Origin: an uncultured Bacilli bacterium
Lineage (GTDB): Bacteria > Bacillota_I > Bacilli_A > RF39 > UBA660
Assembly (NCBI GenBank): GCA_944371525.1
Contig: CALVXP010000006.1
Span: 1 to 44,231, forward strand
DNA: 44,231 bases
Direction: 5' to 3'
Under the pieces are notes generated by a model. That model was not told where the DNA came from. It did no database searches and saw only the letters and a list, made by a program, of their open reading frames with translations. The translations under genes were made by a program, and so were the position numbers. Shown here one piece after another: positions 34,271 to 42,491 of this stretch (position 1 is the first letter of the stretch; every line of letters begins with the position of its first letter).

Positions 34271-34297
34271 GAAAAAGACTTAAATATTTTTAAGTCT
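34271..34297 (-). terminator. Terminator-like hairpin between secG and rnr
   Basis: AGACTTAAA and TTTAAGTCT pair around TATT and are followed on the minus strand by TTTTTC. It overlaps the secG stop and may reduce read-through into rnr. Confidence 0.6.
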
Positions 34298-34511
34298 ATC
34301 TAAATGATATAAATAAGCATAGCACAAAAAATGCCATACCAAGAAGCATAGTTAATCTGCTTATAAATAATTCTGCTCCTCTTTCTTTTCTATTTGAAAA
34401 CAAATCAGAACTTCCACCTTGAATTATTTGTGAAGCTGACTCTGCTTTTGCGCTTTGTAATAATACTAATCCAATTAATAAAATTGATATTATTAATACT
34501 GCTGTTTCCAT
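34296..34511 (-). CDS. secG: Protein translocase subunit SecG
   Basis: SecG is the small accessory subunit of the SecYEG channel. The 71 residues contain two membrane segments (about 3-20 and 48-68), joined by a loop with the SecG hallmark LLQSAKAESASQIIQGGSS and FSNRKERGAE. The frame could start four codons earlier, but GGAGGTTAAT lies right before this ATG. It stands between proS and rnr; secG beside rnr is the usual Firmicutes order. Confidence 0.93.
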   Translation of the reverse strand: METAVLIISILLIGLVLLQSAKAESASQIIQGGSSDLFSNRKERGAELFISRLTMLLGMAFFVLCLFISFR

Positions 34512-34548
34512 ATTAACCTCCAAACTATTTAAATTATATCATAACAAT

Positions 34549-35982
34549 TTAATATTGTATACCCCAAACAACCATTTCATGAGCTGGTTTTCCACAACAA
34601 ACACATTTATCATCAATATGTTCTTGCTCAAAAGGAATACATCTTGACTTAGTTCCTTTTATTTCTTTTATTTTTGTTTCACATTCAGGACTACCACACC
34701 ACATTGCTTTAATAAATCCTGGATGTTCATTCATAATATTAGTCATTTCTTCTAAATTATGTGCAACATAAGTTTGTTTATTTCTTCTTTCTAATGCTCT
34801 ATTATATAAATTATTTTGTATTTCTTCCATTAAATCATTAACAATACTTACTATATCTGAATTAATATCTATCTCTATTTTTTCTCTAGTATCTCTTTTA
34901 ACAATAGTTACTTTACCGTTTTCTAAATCTCTTGGACCTATTTCTATTCTAATAGGAATACCATTTACTTCTGCTTCAGCAAACTTAAATCCTGCACTCT
35001 TATTACTATTATCTATATATGAAATAATATTATTTCTATTTAATTCTTCTAAATATTTATTTGCTAAATTATTTACTTCTAGAGTATCTTTAATTGGAAT
35101 AATTACTACTTGTCTTGGAGCAATCTTCGGAGGAAGTACAAGTCCATAGTCATCTGAATGAACCATAATTAAAGCTCCAATCATTCGAGTAGTTACTCCC
35201 CATGATGTTTGATATGCATAATCAAATTTATTTTCTCTATTTACAAATTTTATATCATAAGCCTTAGAAAACTTTTGACCGAAATAGTGTGATGTACCTG
35301 ATTGTAAAGATACCCCATTATACATAAGAGATTCTACTGTATATGTGTATTCTGCTCCTGCAAATTTTTCTTTCTCTGTTTTTTTACCAACAATTGAAGG
35401 AATAGCTAAATAATTATGAAAGAAATCATTATATACATTAAGCATTTGTAAAGTTTCTTTTTCTGCTTCTTCTTTTGTCTCATGTACTGTATGTCCTTCT
35501 TGCCATAAGAATTCTCTACTTCTTAAAAATGGTCTTGTCTCTTTTTCCCATCTAAGAACATTACACCATTGATTATATAATTTAGGTAAATCACGATATG
35601 ATTTTACAACTGTAGAATAATAATCACTAAATAAAGTTTCAGAAGTTGGTCTTATACATAATCTTTCATCTAATTCTTTTTGACCTCCCACAGTAACCCA
35701 TGCTACTTCTGGAGCGAATCCATTTATAAGTTCTCCTTCTTTATTCATTAAATTTTCCGGTATCAAAAGTGGCATATAAACATTTTGATGTCCTGTTTTC
35801 TTAAATTCAATATCTAGTACACTTTGCATTTTTTCCCAAATAGCATATCCATTTGGTTCAAACACTATACACCCTTTTGTATTAGAGTATGTTGCAAGTT
35901 TAGCAGCTCTAACAACATCTGTATACCATTTAGCAAAATCAACATCTCTTTTAGTTATTGCCTTATTTTGTATATCATTCAT
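34549..35982 (-). CDS. proS: Prolyl-tRNA synthetase (eukaryote/archaeal type)
   Basis: ProRS charges tRNA-Pro. This is the short class II form without the bacterial editing insertion, as found in archaea, eukaryotes, mollicutes and part of the Bacillota. Seen: VFEPNGYAIWEKMQ, IRPTSETLFSDYYS, motif 2 region RWEKETRPFLRSREFLWQEG, the GTSHYFGQ loop, APRQVVIIPI at the anticodon-domain start and the C-terminal zinc-like domain with CGSPECE and CVCCGKP. It ends in Tyr, usual for this type. Length is 477. GAGGTGTTATAT precedes the ATG chosen. An extended -10 (TGATATAAT) lies just upstream. A tRNA-Pro gene lies 1 kb away. Confidence 0.95.
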   Translation of the reverse strand: MNDIQNKAITKRDVDFAKWYTDVVRAAKLATYSNTKGCIVFEPNGYAIWEKMQSVLDIEFKKTGHQNVYMPLLIPENLMNKEGELINGFAPEVAWVTVGGQKELDERLCIRPTSETLFSDYYSTVVKSYRDLPKLYNQWCNVLRWEKETRPFLRSREFLWQEGHTVHETKEEAEKETLQMLNVYNDFFHNYLAIPSIVGKKTEKEKFAGAEYTYTVESLMYNGVSLQSGTSHYFGQKFSKAYDIKFVNRENKFDYAYQTSWGVTTRMIGALIMVHSDDYGLVLPPKIAPRQVVIIPIKDTLEVNNLANKYLEELNRNNIISYIDNSNKSAGFKFAEAEVNGIPIRIEIGPRDLENGKVTIVKRDTREKIEIDINSDIVSIVNDLMEEIQNNLYNRALERRNKQTYVAHNLEEMTNIMNEHPGFIKAMWCGSPECETKIKEIKGTKSRCIPFEQEHIDDKCVCCGKPAHEMVVWGIQY

Positions 35983-36040
35983 ATATAACACCTCGCCCAT
36001 ATATTATATCATATTTAATTTTAAAAGAAAATATTTTACA

Positions 36041-36069
36041 TTGACTATTTATCTATTTTATTATATTAT
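36041..36069 (+). promoter_or_regulatory. Promoter of the small membrane protein gene
   Basis: TTGACT (36041-36046) and TATTAT (36064-36069) are 17 bases apart, divergent from proS. Confidence 0.6.
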
Positions 36070-36093
36070 AAATGACAAAAAGGAGGGATATCT

Positions 36094-36651
36094 ATGAATA
36101 GAAAATATATGAAACTAAATGATAACAACTACATGACAACAAATGATGATGGTGAAATAGTTATTACCAAAAGTGATAGTAATATTAAAGAAATACTTAT
36201 GAAAGAAAATGAAATTGAAGATACCTATGATGATTTATTTTACAAAAAAGATTTATTAGACATTATTAAAAATAAAGATAAAATGAGAAAAGATTCAAAT
36301 AAAACATTTATAATAATTGGAATAATTTCTGCTATTACAGGTTATTTTACACCTATAGGTATAGTAACAATGTTGGCTACTATGATACCCGGTATATTCA
36401 TCTTTAAATTACTTTTCTCATTAATTTCAGGAACAAAAAAATCAAACCGAAGAGAAATAATGGCATTAAATAGTTCTATAGAATTAGATATACAAAAAAT
36501 TAAAAAAATAACTGAAGAACTTGAAAAATTAAAAACAAAAAATAATTACCAAACATTACCTCACTCAAAAACACAGATAAAACCTATCGAACTACCTACT
36601 CATGAACATAATCAAAATAAAGTTAAAAGATTAGTACCAAACGAAGAATAA
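36094..36651 (+). CDS. Uncharacterised membrane protein with coiled coil
   Basis: This 185-residue protein is not of a family I know. The first 70 residues are charged and hydrophilic, then two membrane segments lie at about 71-90 and 94-112 (IIGIISAITGYFTPIGI and ATMIPGIFIFKLLFSLI), with a short turn between. A helical, likely coiled-coil stretch follows (about 122-150, LDIQKIKKITEELEKLK) and then a Pro/His-rich tail. The site AAAGGAGGG and a good promoter make it a real gene. Its own terminator shares bases with the end of the frame. Divergent from proS. Confidence 0.75.
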   Translation: MNRKYMKLNDNNYMTTNDDGEIVITKSDSNIKEILMKENEIEDTYDDLFYKKDLLDIIKNKDKMRKDSNKTFIIIGIISAITGYFTPIGIVTMLATMIPGIFIFKLLFSLISGTKKSNRREIMALNSSIELDIQKIKKITEELEKLKTKNNYQTLPHSKTQIKPIELPTHEHNQNKVKRLVPNEE

Positions 36652-36678
36652 TAAAATATTATTGTACTAATCTTTTTT
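36626..36678 (+). terminator. Terminator of the small membrane protein gene
   Basis: AAAGATTAGTAC, inside the last codons, pairs perfectly with GTACTAATCTTT at 36664-36675 and runs into Ts. The loop itself can fold (AATAAT/ATTATT). Confidence 0.75.
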
Positions 36679-36856
36679 AATTATTTAATTCTATATTCAT
36701 ATACTATATTAAAATATGTATTTTTATTTTATATTTCTACAGAAACAGTTAAAGCTAATAGATATGTAGATCAATATAAAAGACTTATCTTTAGGAGCAG
36801 ATACTCTAAAACAGCTTGAGCTTATTCATTTATTTTAACTTTTTTCTAAAATAGGG

Positions 36857-36885
36857 TTGACATATACCATATTAACTGATATAAT
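36857..36885 (+). promoter_or_regulatory. Promoter of the tRNA-Ala/tRNA-Pro unit
   Basis: Perfect TTGACA (36857-36862) and TATAAT (36880-36885), 17 bases apart, with the first tRNA starting 12 bases past the -10: a strong stable-RNA promoter. Confidence 0.9.
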
Positions 36886-36897
36886 TTAACATGTCGT

Positions 36898-36974
36898 GGG
36901 GAATTAGCTCAGTTGGCTAGAGCATCTGCCTTGCACGCAGAGGGTCAAGGGTTCGAGTCCCTCATTCTCCACCA
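36898..36974 (+). tRNA. tRNA-Ala (anticodon UGC)
   Basis: A full cloverleaf can be drawn: acceptor GGGGAAT/ATTCTCC with one G-U pair, D-arm GCTC..GAGC, anticodon arm TCTGC-CTTGCAC-GCAGA, and T-arm AGGG-TTCGAGT-CCCT region. The encoded 3' end is ACCA. Anticodon TGC reads GCN alanine codons. Confidence 0.97.
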
Positions 36975-36978
36975 TTAT

Positions 36979-37055
36979 CGGGAAGTAGCTTAGCTTGGTA
37001 GAGCGCTACGCTTGGGACGTAGAGGTCGCAGGTTCAAATCCTGTCTTCCCGACCA
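36979..37055 (+). tRNA. tRNA-Pro (anticodon UGG)
   Basis: Acceptor CGGGAAG/CTTCCCG, D-arm with GCTTGGTAGAGC, anticodon arm CTACG-CTTGGGA-CGTAG and T-arm CAGG-TTCAAAT-CCTG. ACCA is encoded. Only four bases separate it from tRNA-Ala, so both come from one transcript. Anticodon TGG reads CCN proline codons. Confidence 0.97.
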
Positions 37056-37066
37056 TTTATGAAATA

Positions 37067-37091
37067 AGACTTTAATGAGTCTCTTTTTTTT
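37067..37091 (+). terminator. Terminator of the tRNA unit
   Basis: AGACT and AGTCT pair around TTAATG and run into CTTTTTTTTT. A similar AAGTCTC plus T-run recurs about 80 bases later without a clear stem. Confidence 0.65.
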
Positions 37092-37248
37092 ATCCAAATT
37101 TAATTTTTTTATAATCAAAGAATATTAGCTATAATTATTATATACATTAAAAAAAATACTTGTGTTAGTATAAGTCTCTTTTTTTTTATTATCTTTCTAA
37201 CAAATTATTAGATTAGTTAATATTACTTCTACTTAAATAAATATAAAC

Positions 37249-37291
37249 AAAAAGATAGCAGTTTATTCTATATTTTAACTTCTATCTTTTT
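37249..37291 (-). terminator. Terminator of aspS
   Basis: AAAAAGATAG and CTATCTTTTT pair around a 23-base loop; both sides have T tails, so it may also act on plus-strand transcripts. It is 33 bases past the aspS stop. Confidence 0.6.
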
Positions 37292-37323
37292 TTATTATTA
37301 TAACAGTAACAGACTAACAAATA

Positions 37324-39063
37324 TTACTTATTAATACTTATTCCTAATTTCTTTAATTGTTCTTCATCCACGACACTAGGACATTCACTCATTAAATCAT
37401 TAGCATTAACAGTTTTAGGAAATGCTATAACATCTTTTATATTTTCTGTTTCAGATAAAATCATAAGAAATCTATCTAATCCTATTGCAAGTCCACCATG
37501 TGGAGGTGTACCATACTTTAAAGCTTCAACAAAGAATCCAAATTTTTCTTGTATTTGTTCTTCTGTTAATTCTAATGCTTCAAACATCTTCTTTTGTACT
37601 TCTTGATCATGAATACGAATAGAACCTCCACCTACTTCATATCCATTAATTACAATATCATATGCCTTTGAATAACAATGTGCTTTATCAGTAAGTAATT
37701 TATCTACATCACTATCCTTTGGAGCAGTAAATGGATGATGACACGCCACATATCTATTTTCTTCTTCACTATACTCAAATGATGGGAAATCCACTACCCA
37801 CAATATTTCATAGTTATTACTAATTAAATTTAATTTTTTAGCAAGATATATTCTTAAAGCTCCAAGAGATTGTTTTACTATATTATATTTATCAGATACA
37901 ATTAATACTAAATCATTATCTTCTAAAGATAATTTTTCTTTTAATTCTTTTAACTCAGGTTCACTTATAACTTTACTGATACTTCCTGTTATTTCTTTAT
38001 CTATTTTTAAATATGCTAACCCTTTTGCTTTATATGATTTAACAAATTCTGTTAATTTATCTATATCTTTTCTTGAAAATTCTTTAGCGCTATTTTTTAC
38101 TACTAAACAATTTATAATACCACCATTATCTATTATATCTTTAAAGAAACTTATTTCCGTATTTTTAAATATATCTGTAATATTTTGTATTTTCATATCA
38201 AATCTTAAATCAGGTTTATCACTACCATAGTATTCAATTGCATCATCATATTTCATTCTTCTAAGTGGTAATTTTAAATCAATATTCTTAATTTTCTTAA
38301 ATACATATGCCATTAAATTTTCAACAACATTCATAACATCTTCTTCATCAACAAAACTCATTTCCATATCTACTTGGGTAAATTCTGGTTGTCTGTCCGC
38401 TCTTAAATCTTCATCTCTAAAACATTTTGCAATTTGGAAATATCTTTCCATTCCCCCAACCATTAATAGTTGTTTAAATATTTGAGGGGATTGTGGTAAT
38501 GCATAAAATTTACCGTTAAATATACGCGAAGGCACTAAATAATCCCTTGCCCCTTCTGGTGTTGACTTACACAACATTGGAGTTTCTATCTCCCAAAAAT
38601 TCAAACTATTTAAATATTCTCTTATTGCAAACATAATTTTATGGCGCATTTCCATTCTCTTTTTTAATTCATTTCTTCTTAAATCTAAATAACGATATTT
38701 AAGTCTAGTATCTTCAAGCGCTGTTGTATTATCTGTAATTGTAAAAGGTAATTCAATACTAGTATTTAATATTTCTAAATTATTAACTATAACTTCTATT
38801 TCTCCAGTATCTATATTATTATTTTTACTTTCTCTTTCAGTGATAACACCTTCTACTTTAATTACATATTCACTCTTTAAAGTTTCTGCCATATCATAAA
38901 ACTTATTTTCTGGTTTTACAACAAGTTGAATAATGCCACTTCTATCTCTTAAATCAATAAATATAAGTCCTCCTAAATTTCTTTTTTTAGCTACCCATCC
39001 ATATAATGTAACATTTTCTCCTACATTATTAATATTAAAATTATTGTTATTTGTTGTTTTCAT
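37324..39063 (-). CDS. aspS: Aspartyl-tRNA synthetase
   Basis: AspRS charges tRNA-Asp. The 579 residues show the bacterial form: N-terminal anticodon-binding OB fold (about 1-105, VTLYGWVAKKRNLGGLIFIDLRD), the catalytic class II core with FRDEDLRADRQPEFTQVD (motif 2) and GLAIGLDRFLMIL (motif 3), and the bacterial GAD insertion between. IETPMLCKSTPEGARDYLVPSR is also typical. AAGGAGGAAAAAAG precedes the ATG. Expression is controlled by a T-box leader directly upstream, so the gene should respond to uncharged tRNA-Asp. A terminator follows. Confidence 0.97.
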   Translation of the reverse strand: MKTTNNNNFNINNVGENVTLYGWVAKKRNLGGLIFIDLRDRSGIIQLVVKPENKFYDMAETLKSEYVIKVEGVITERESKNNNIDTGEIEVIVNNLEILNTSIELPFTITDNTTALEDTRLKYRYLDLRRNELKKRMEMRHKIMFAIREYLNSLNFWEIETPMLCKSTPEGARDYLVPSRIFNGKFYALPQSPQIFKQLLMVGGMERYFQIAKCFRDEDLRADRQPEFTQVDMEMSFVDEEDVMNVVENLMAYVFKKIKNIDLKLPLRRMKYDDAIEYYGSDKPDLRFDMKIQNITDIFKNTEISFFKDIIDNGGIINCLVVKNSAKEFSRKDIDKLTEFVKSYKAKGLAYLKIDKEITGSISKVISEPELKELKEKLSLEDNDLVLIVSDKYNIVKQSLGALRIYLAKKLNLISNNYEILWVVDFPSFEYSEEENRYVACHHPFTAPKDSDVDKLLTDKAHCYSKAYDIVINGYEVGGGSIRIHDQEVQKKMFEALELTEEQIQEKFGFFVEALKYGTPPHGGLAIGLDRFLMILSETENIKDVIAFPKTVNANDLMSECPSVVDEEQLKKLGISINK

Positions 39064-39078
39064 CTTTTTTCCTCCTTC

Positions 39079-39280
39079 TAAATAAAAAACATCCTACAAT
39101 ATAAGGACGAATTACTCGCGGTGCCACCTTATTTCATAGAATGTATGCTCTTTAATCTTTAACGCAGATATACGTTTATTTAACATTTGATGTCTTCAAT
39201 AATACTATTACCTAGTTTCCACCAACCACTAGTTCTCTATTGTAATATATATTACATACTCCTTCAAACAAATAATGTAC
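39079..39280 (-). promoter_or_regulatory. T-box riboswitch leader of aspS (specifier GAC, Asp)
   Basis: The minus strand carries the T-box sequence AAGGTGGCACCGCGAG (near 39115-39130), the core that pairs with the tRNA acceptor end. A terminator follows with CGTCCT/AGGATG and TTTTTTAT. Upstream is Stem I, with GAACTAGTGGTTGG and GGAAACTAGG. In its specifier bulge, GAAGACATC holds GAC (39192-39194), an Asp codon followed by the usual purine, which agrees with the gene controlled. Uncharged tRNA-Asp should favour the antiterminator. Confidence 0.93.
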
Positions 39281-39284
39281 TATT

Positions 39285-39312
39285 ATTATAGCATATTAAC
39301 AATATATGTCAA
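39285..39312 (-). promoter_or_regulatory. Promoter of the aspS T-box leader
   Basis: TTGACA (39307-39312) and TATAAT (39285-39290) are 16 bases apart, with TG two bases before the -10 (TGCTATAAT). It sits right past the stop of the upstream gene. Confidence 0.8.
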
Positions 39313-41523
39313 TTACTTATTTCTTTCAAGTAATATTTCTAATTCAATTAATGTTATAACTTTTGAAAAATAATATCCTTGTATAGTATTACAATTTAAT
39401 TTTTTTAGCATATCGTATTGTTCTTTTGTTTCTACACCTTCCGCAGTTGTCTTAACTTTTAAAGCGGTAGCCAAATTAAATACATATTTTACTATTTCTT
39501 TACTTTTTTCACTATTATCAGTAATAAAACTTCTATCAACTTTTATTTCATCAATATCCAAATCTTTTAATGTTGATATAGAAGAATACCCTGTACCAAA
39601 ATCATCAACTAATATATTAAATCCTGCTTTTTTTAATTCTTTGACTGAATGTTTTATTGATTTATTATCCGCTAAAATAGTTCCTTCTGTTATTTCTATT
39701 TCAATATCACTTACGGAAATTTTATTTTCTTTAATTATTTTTAAATAATCTTTAACAAAATTCCCCTCCTCTAATTTTTTCCTTGATAAATTAATAGATA
39801 TTGGAACTGTTTCTATATTCTTTTCCTTTAATTTATTAATATCTATACATACTTTTTCAAAAACATAATTATCTATGACAGTAATAAATCCTGATTCTTC
39901 TGCTATTGGAATGAATATACCAGGTGATATCATATGTCCATGATTATCCCTAAAGCGGAGCAATGCTTCTGCACCAACTATTTTTCTTGATATAGTGTCA
40001 TATTTAGGTTGATAATGTATTTCCAATTTATCATTTTCTATAGCCTTAATTAATTTATCTAATATCTTTTTATTATCAACCATTGTATTTAAAATTTTAT
40101 CATCAAATAATCCATAATAAGTATAATTGTCATTTTTTATATTTTTCCAAGCTACAATAGCTTTATTTTCAAGATTATCAATACTTTCATTTAATTTATT
40201 AAATGTATAAATTCCCATACTAGGTACTAATACATAATCGCTATTTAATATTCTTAAATTACAAATACTATTATATATTTTTTCAATAAATTTTAATAAA
40301 TTTTCATCATTAACATATTCATAATATATTAAATAATGATCAGCCATTTTTCTAGTAGAAAATCCATATATTGAACATTCATTATCAATAATATTAGTTA
40401 TTTTTTTAAGTATTTTATTACTTTCTTCATACCCAAATAAAGTATTTACTAATTTAAAATTATTTATATCTAAAGCAATTAAAGCTTTTTTCTTATTATT
40501 ATTTCCTCTTAAAATTATTTCATCAGAAAATTTAGCAAATGAATATCCTTTAGTAATTGGATCAACATAAATTAAGTTATATAATTTTTTATTTTTAATG
40601 TAATTAGTAATTATTATAATTGATAATAAAACTAATAATAATGTAACTATACATATTGTAAATATTAAAGTCATTAACATTATACTATTATATGTACTAT
40701 TTATTGTTGTACTAGGAACTACTGTTAAAATATACCAATCGTTTATATTTAATGGAAGATAATACATATCTTTATTTGTTTCATTAGAAAAAGTAACTAT
40801 ACCTTCTTCTTTATTTTTTATTTTTTCTTTTAATGTATTTACAGTTTCTAAATTATTTTTATCTACTTCTAACATAGCGTCAAAAATATTTGTAAAATTA
40901 GAAAAACTATTTTTATTATTAGAATTTAATATTTTATTACCGTTACTATCTACAATATAAGTATAACCTTCACCATTAAATGATGGTATTGATAATTTAG
41001 ATACTAATAACTTTAAATCGTAGGAAAAGAATAAACATCCTTTACCTCCATCATTAGAAGTAACTGGTTCACTTATAAATATACTATATTGATTGTTAAT
41101 TGTATCATTATCTAATATAATTAAACTTTCTTTATCTTCTAAATTTTCAAAATAATCTTTTTCTTCAATTGTAAATTCACTATTAGAGGATATATATACT
41201 GTTTTTTCTGGTGTTACTATTCCTATATTTTTATAATCGCCAGCTTCATATATTTTTTTTACAATTTCTAATACATGATCGTTGATTAAAGTTTCTTCAG
41301 AATTTAATACAAGTGCTAATTCTTGAACTAAATTTCTTTGCTCTGATATTTGACTTTCTACGACCATTTTATTTTGATAAGCAACTTCTGATAAAGTTAC
41401 TCTTACTTGATTAGTCAATTTGTTTTTTAATACATTAGAATAAGCATTTATGCCAATAACAAACAAAACAAATATCAATAATGCCAAAATTAAATATTTA
41501 ACTAATCCCTTTTTATTATTCAT
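39313..41523 (-). CDS. Membrane c-di-GMP phosphodiesterase (dCache - degenerate GGDEF - EAL)
   Basis: The protein would hydrolyse the second messenger c-di-GMP. Order: membrane segment (9-28), an outside sensor of the dCache type (about 35-275), second membrane segment (280-306), a GGDEF-like domain (315-470) and an EAL domain (490-730). The GGDEF motif is MADHY (393-397), so cyclase activity is lost. The EAL domain keeps its residues: Glu519 of EAL, Asn578 (SINLS), Glu610 and Glu613 (EIEITE), DDFGTG (640-645), Lys661 and Glu695 (EGVET), so it is likely active. The signal is unknown. AAGGTGTTACA precedes the ATG. It lies alone between a terminator and the aspS leader. Confidence 0.92.
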   Translation of the reverse strand: MNNKKGLVKYLILALLIFVLFVIGINAYSNVLKNKLTNQVRVTLSEVAYQNKMVVESQISEQRNLVQELALVLNSEETLINDHVLEIVKKIYEAGDYKNIGIVTPEKTVYISSNSEFTIEEKDYFENLEDKESLIILDNDTINNQYSIFISEPVTSNDGGKGCLFFSYDLKLLVSKLSIPSFNGEGYTYIVDSNGNKILNSNNKNSFSNFTNIFDAMLEVDKNNLETVNTLKEKIKNKEEGIVTFSNETNKDMYYLPLNINDWYILTVVPSTTINSTYNSIMLMTLIFTICIVTLLLVLLSIIIITNYIKNKKLYNLIYVDPITKGYSFAKFSDEIILRGNNNKKKALIALDINNFKLVNTLFGYEESNKILKKITNIIDNECSIYGFSTRKMADHYLIYYEYVNDENLLKFIEKIYNSICNLRILNSDYVLVPSMGIYTFNKLNESIDNLENKAIVAWKNIKNDNYTYYGLFDDKILNTMVDNKKILDKLIKAIENDKLEIHYQPKYDTISRKIVGAEALLRFRDNHGHMISPGIFIPIAEESGFITVIDNYVFEKVCIDINKLKEKNIETVPISINLSRKKLEEGNFVKDYLKIIKENKISVSDIEIEITEGTILADNKSIKHSVKELKKAGFNILVDDFGTGYSSISTLKDLDIDEIKVDRSFITDNSEKSKEIVKYVFNLATALKVKTTAEGVETKEQYDMLKKLNCNTIQGYYFSKVITLIELEILLERNK

Positions 41524-41579
41524 TGTAACACCTTCTATATAACTAACTTAATTATATAATAATTAGTTCTTTTTTTCAA

Positions 41580-41610
41580 GAAAAAATAGATATTAAAACT
41601 TAATACCTAT
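41580..41610 (-). terminator. Terminator after the 41.6-42.4 kb gene pair
   Basis: ATAGATATTAA and TTAATACCTAT pair over 11 bases (one G-U on the minus-strand RNA) around three bases and are followed by TTTTTC; it overlaps the stop at 41607. Confidence 0.65.
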
Positions 41611-41957
41611 TTTGTTTCAGCACTTCTATCTGTTGTCCAGAATGGTCCAAATTCTATTGCTGTATAACTAGTTCTTTTATAATTATATACTTTATAACCA
41701 AGTCCTAAACACATATCAACTGTTCCATCATCATATGTTGTTGTTTCAGTCTTTATACAAAACATTGGTTCTTTTTCTTTACTTACATTATAAAAATCTG
41801 TTAAACATATTGCCATCCAACCAAGTAATATTACCCATAAAACTATATTCATAATTTTTGAGAATACACTCTTTCCTTCTCTTTTTTTCTTCTTTGTTTC
41901 GACAAATTCTGTAGACATTTCTTCTGTATTCTTTACTTCTTTTTCTTTATCACTCAT
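41607..41957 (-). CDS. Uncharacterised single-pass membrane protein
   Basis: This 116-residue protein has a charged cytosolic start (Lys/Glu-rich, about 1-35), one membrane segment (about 37-58, IMNIVLWVILLGWMAICL) and an outside part holding two cysteines (FCIKTET and DMCLGLGYKVYNYKR) that may form a disulfide. The stretch GLGYKVYNYKRTS with EFGPFW near the end is found on small proteins of gut Firmicutes that I remember only as unknowns. The ATG used follows AGGAGTGGG; a GTG three codons up is also in frame. It begins 11 bases past the stop of the PH-like gene. Confidence 0.65.
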   Translation of the reverse strand: MSDKEKEVKNTEEMSTEFVETKKKKREGKSVFSKIMNIVLWVILLGWMAICLTDFYNVSKEKEPMFCIKTETTTYDDGTVDMCLGLGYKVYNYKRTSYTAIEFGPFWTTDRSAETK

Positions 41958-41968
41958 AAATCCCACTC

Positions 41969-42421
41969 CTATTTAAAACTAACATCATTATTTATTAGTC
42001 TTTCTATTTCTTCTTTTGATTCTTTTTGATTATTTACATATTTACTAATTGCAGAAAATAATAATCTAAGTCTTACTTTATCTTCTGCTGTCATATTAAC
42101 AAATTTAAGTACTAGAGGATAACCACTATCTAAGAATAATGACATCTCTGCTCCCACTGGTTTAAATATTACCGTACAAGTAGAAATCGACTTATAAGGA
42201 ACTATTGTTACATGTTTTTTTAAATTAAATAAATTAGTATTATCAAAAAGTACCATTTTTTTATCTGTAAACAAACCATAATCCCTTGAAGTTTTATAAG
42301 ATACTAACACTTTTTCATCTTCAAATACATAATCTAAAGTATATTTAGGTAAACTCTTAGGATTTATATATTTAGAAAAATTAAAATATTTAGTAATTTC
42401 TTTATATTTTATATATGCCAT
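41969..42421 (-). CDS. Bacterial PH-domain-like protein
   Basis: This 150-residue soluble protein reads like the bacterial PH fold (PF08000/YvbH type): a strand EDEKVLVSYKTSRDYGLFTDKKMVLFD, then VPYKSISTCTVIFKP, a strand pair around SLFLDSGYPLVLKF, and a closing helix (MTAEDKVRLRLLFSAISKYV). Such domains mediate protein or membrane contact; no catalytic site is known. GAGGAAAGAATT precedes the ATG. It is followed by the small membrane protein and preceded by a long mRNA hairpin. Confidence 0.7.
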   Translation of the reverse strand: MAYIKYKEITKYFNFSKYINPKSLPKYTLDYVFEDEKVLVSYKTSRDYGLFTDKKMVLFDNTNLFNLKKHVTIVPYKSISTCTVIFKPVGAEMSLFLDSGYPLVLKFVNMTAEDKVRLRLLFSAISKYVNNQKESKEEIERLINNDVSFK

Positions 42422-42436
42422 AATTCTTTCCTCTTT

Positions 42437-42478
42437 CTAATAGACTTAGGAGAAACAGGTATACTGTTTCTCTATTAG
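42437..42478 (-). other. Long hairpin between the surface-protein gene and the PH-like gene
   Basis: CTAATAGA pairs with TCTATTAG outside, and GAAACAG with CTGTTTC inside, with a 5-base loop and a small bulge; 15 bp in all. There is no T run on the minus strand, so it is more likely an mRNA processing or stability element than a terminator. Confidence 0.5.
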
Positions 42479-42491
42479 CCTAATATTTTTA

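Noticed and set aside
36735-36834. Possible remnant of a coding region before the tRNA genes (one frame reads TETVKANRYVDQYKR, another LSLGADTLKQLELIHLF before a stop)
   Set aside because: Two short frames look protein-like and could be joined by a shift, but they are too short to assign to any family.
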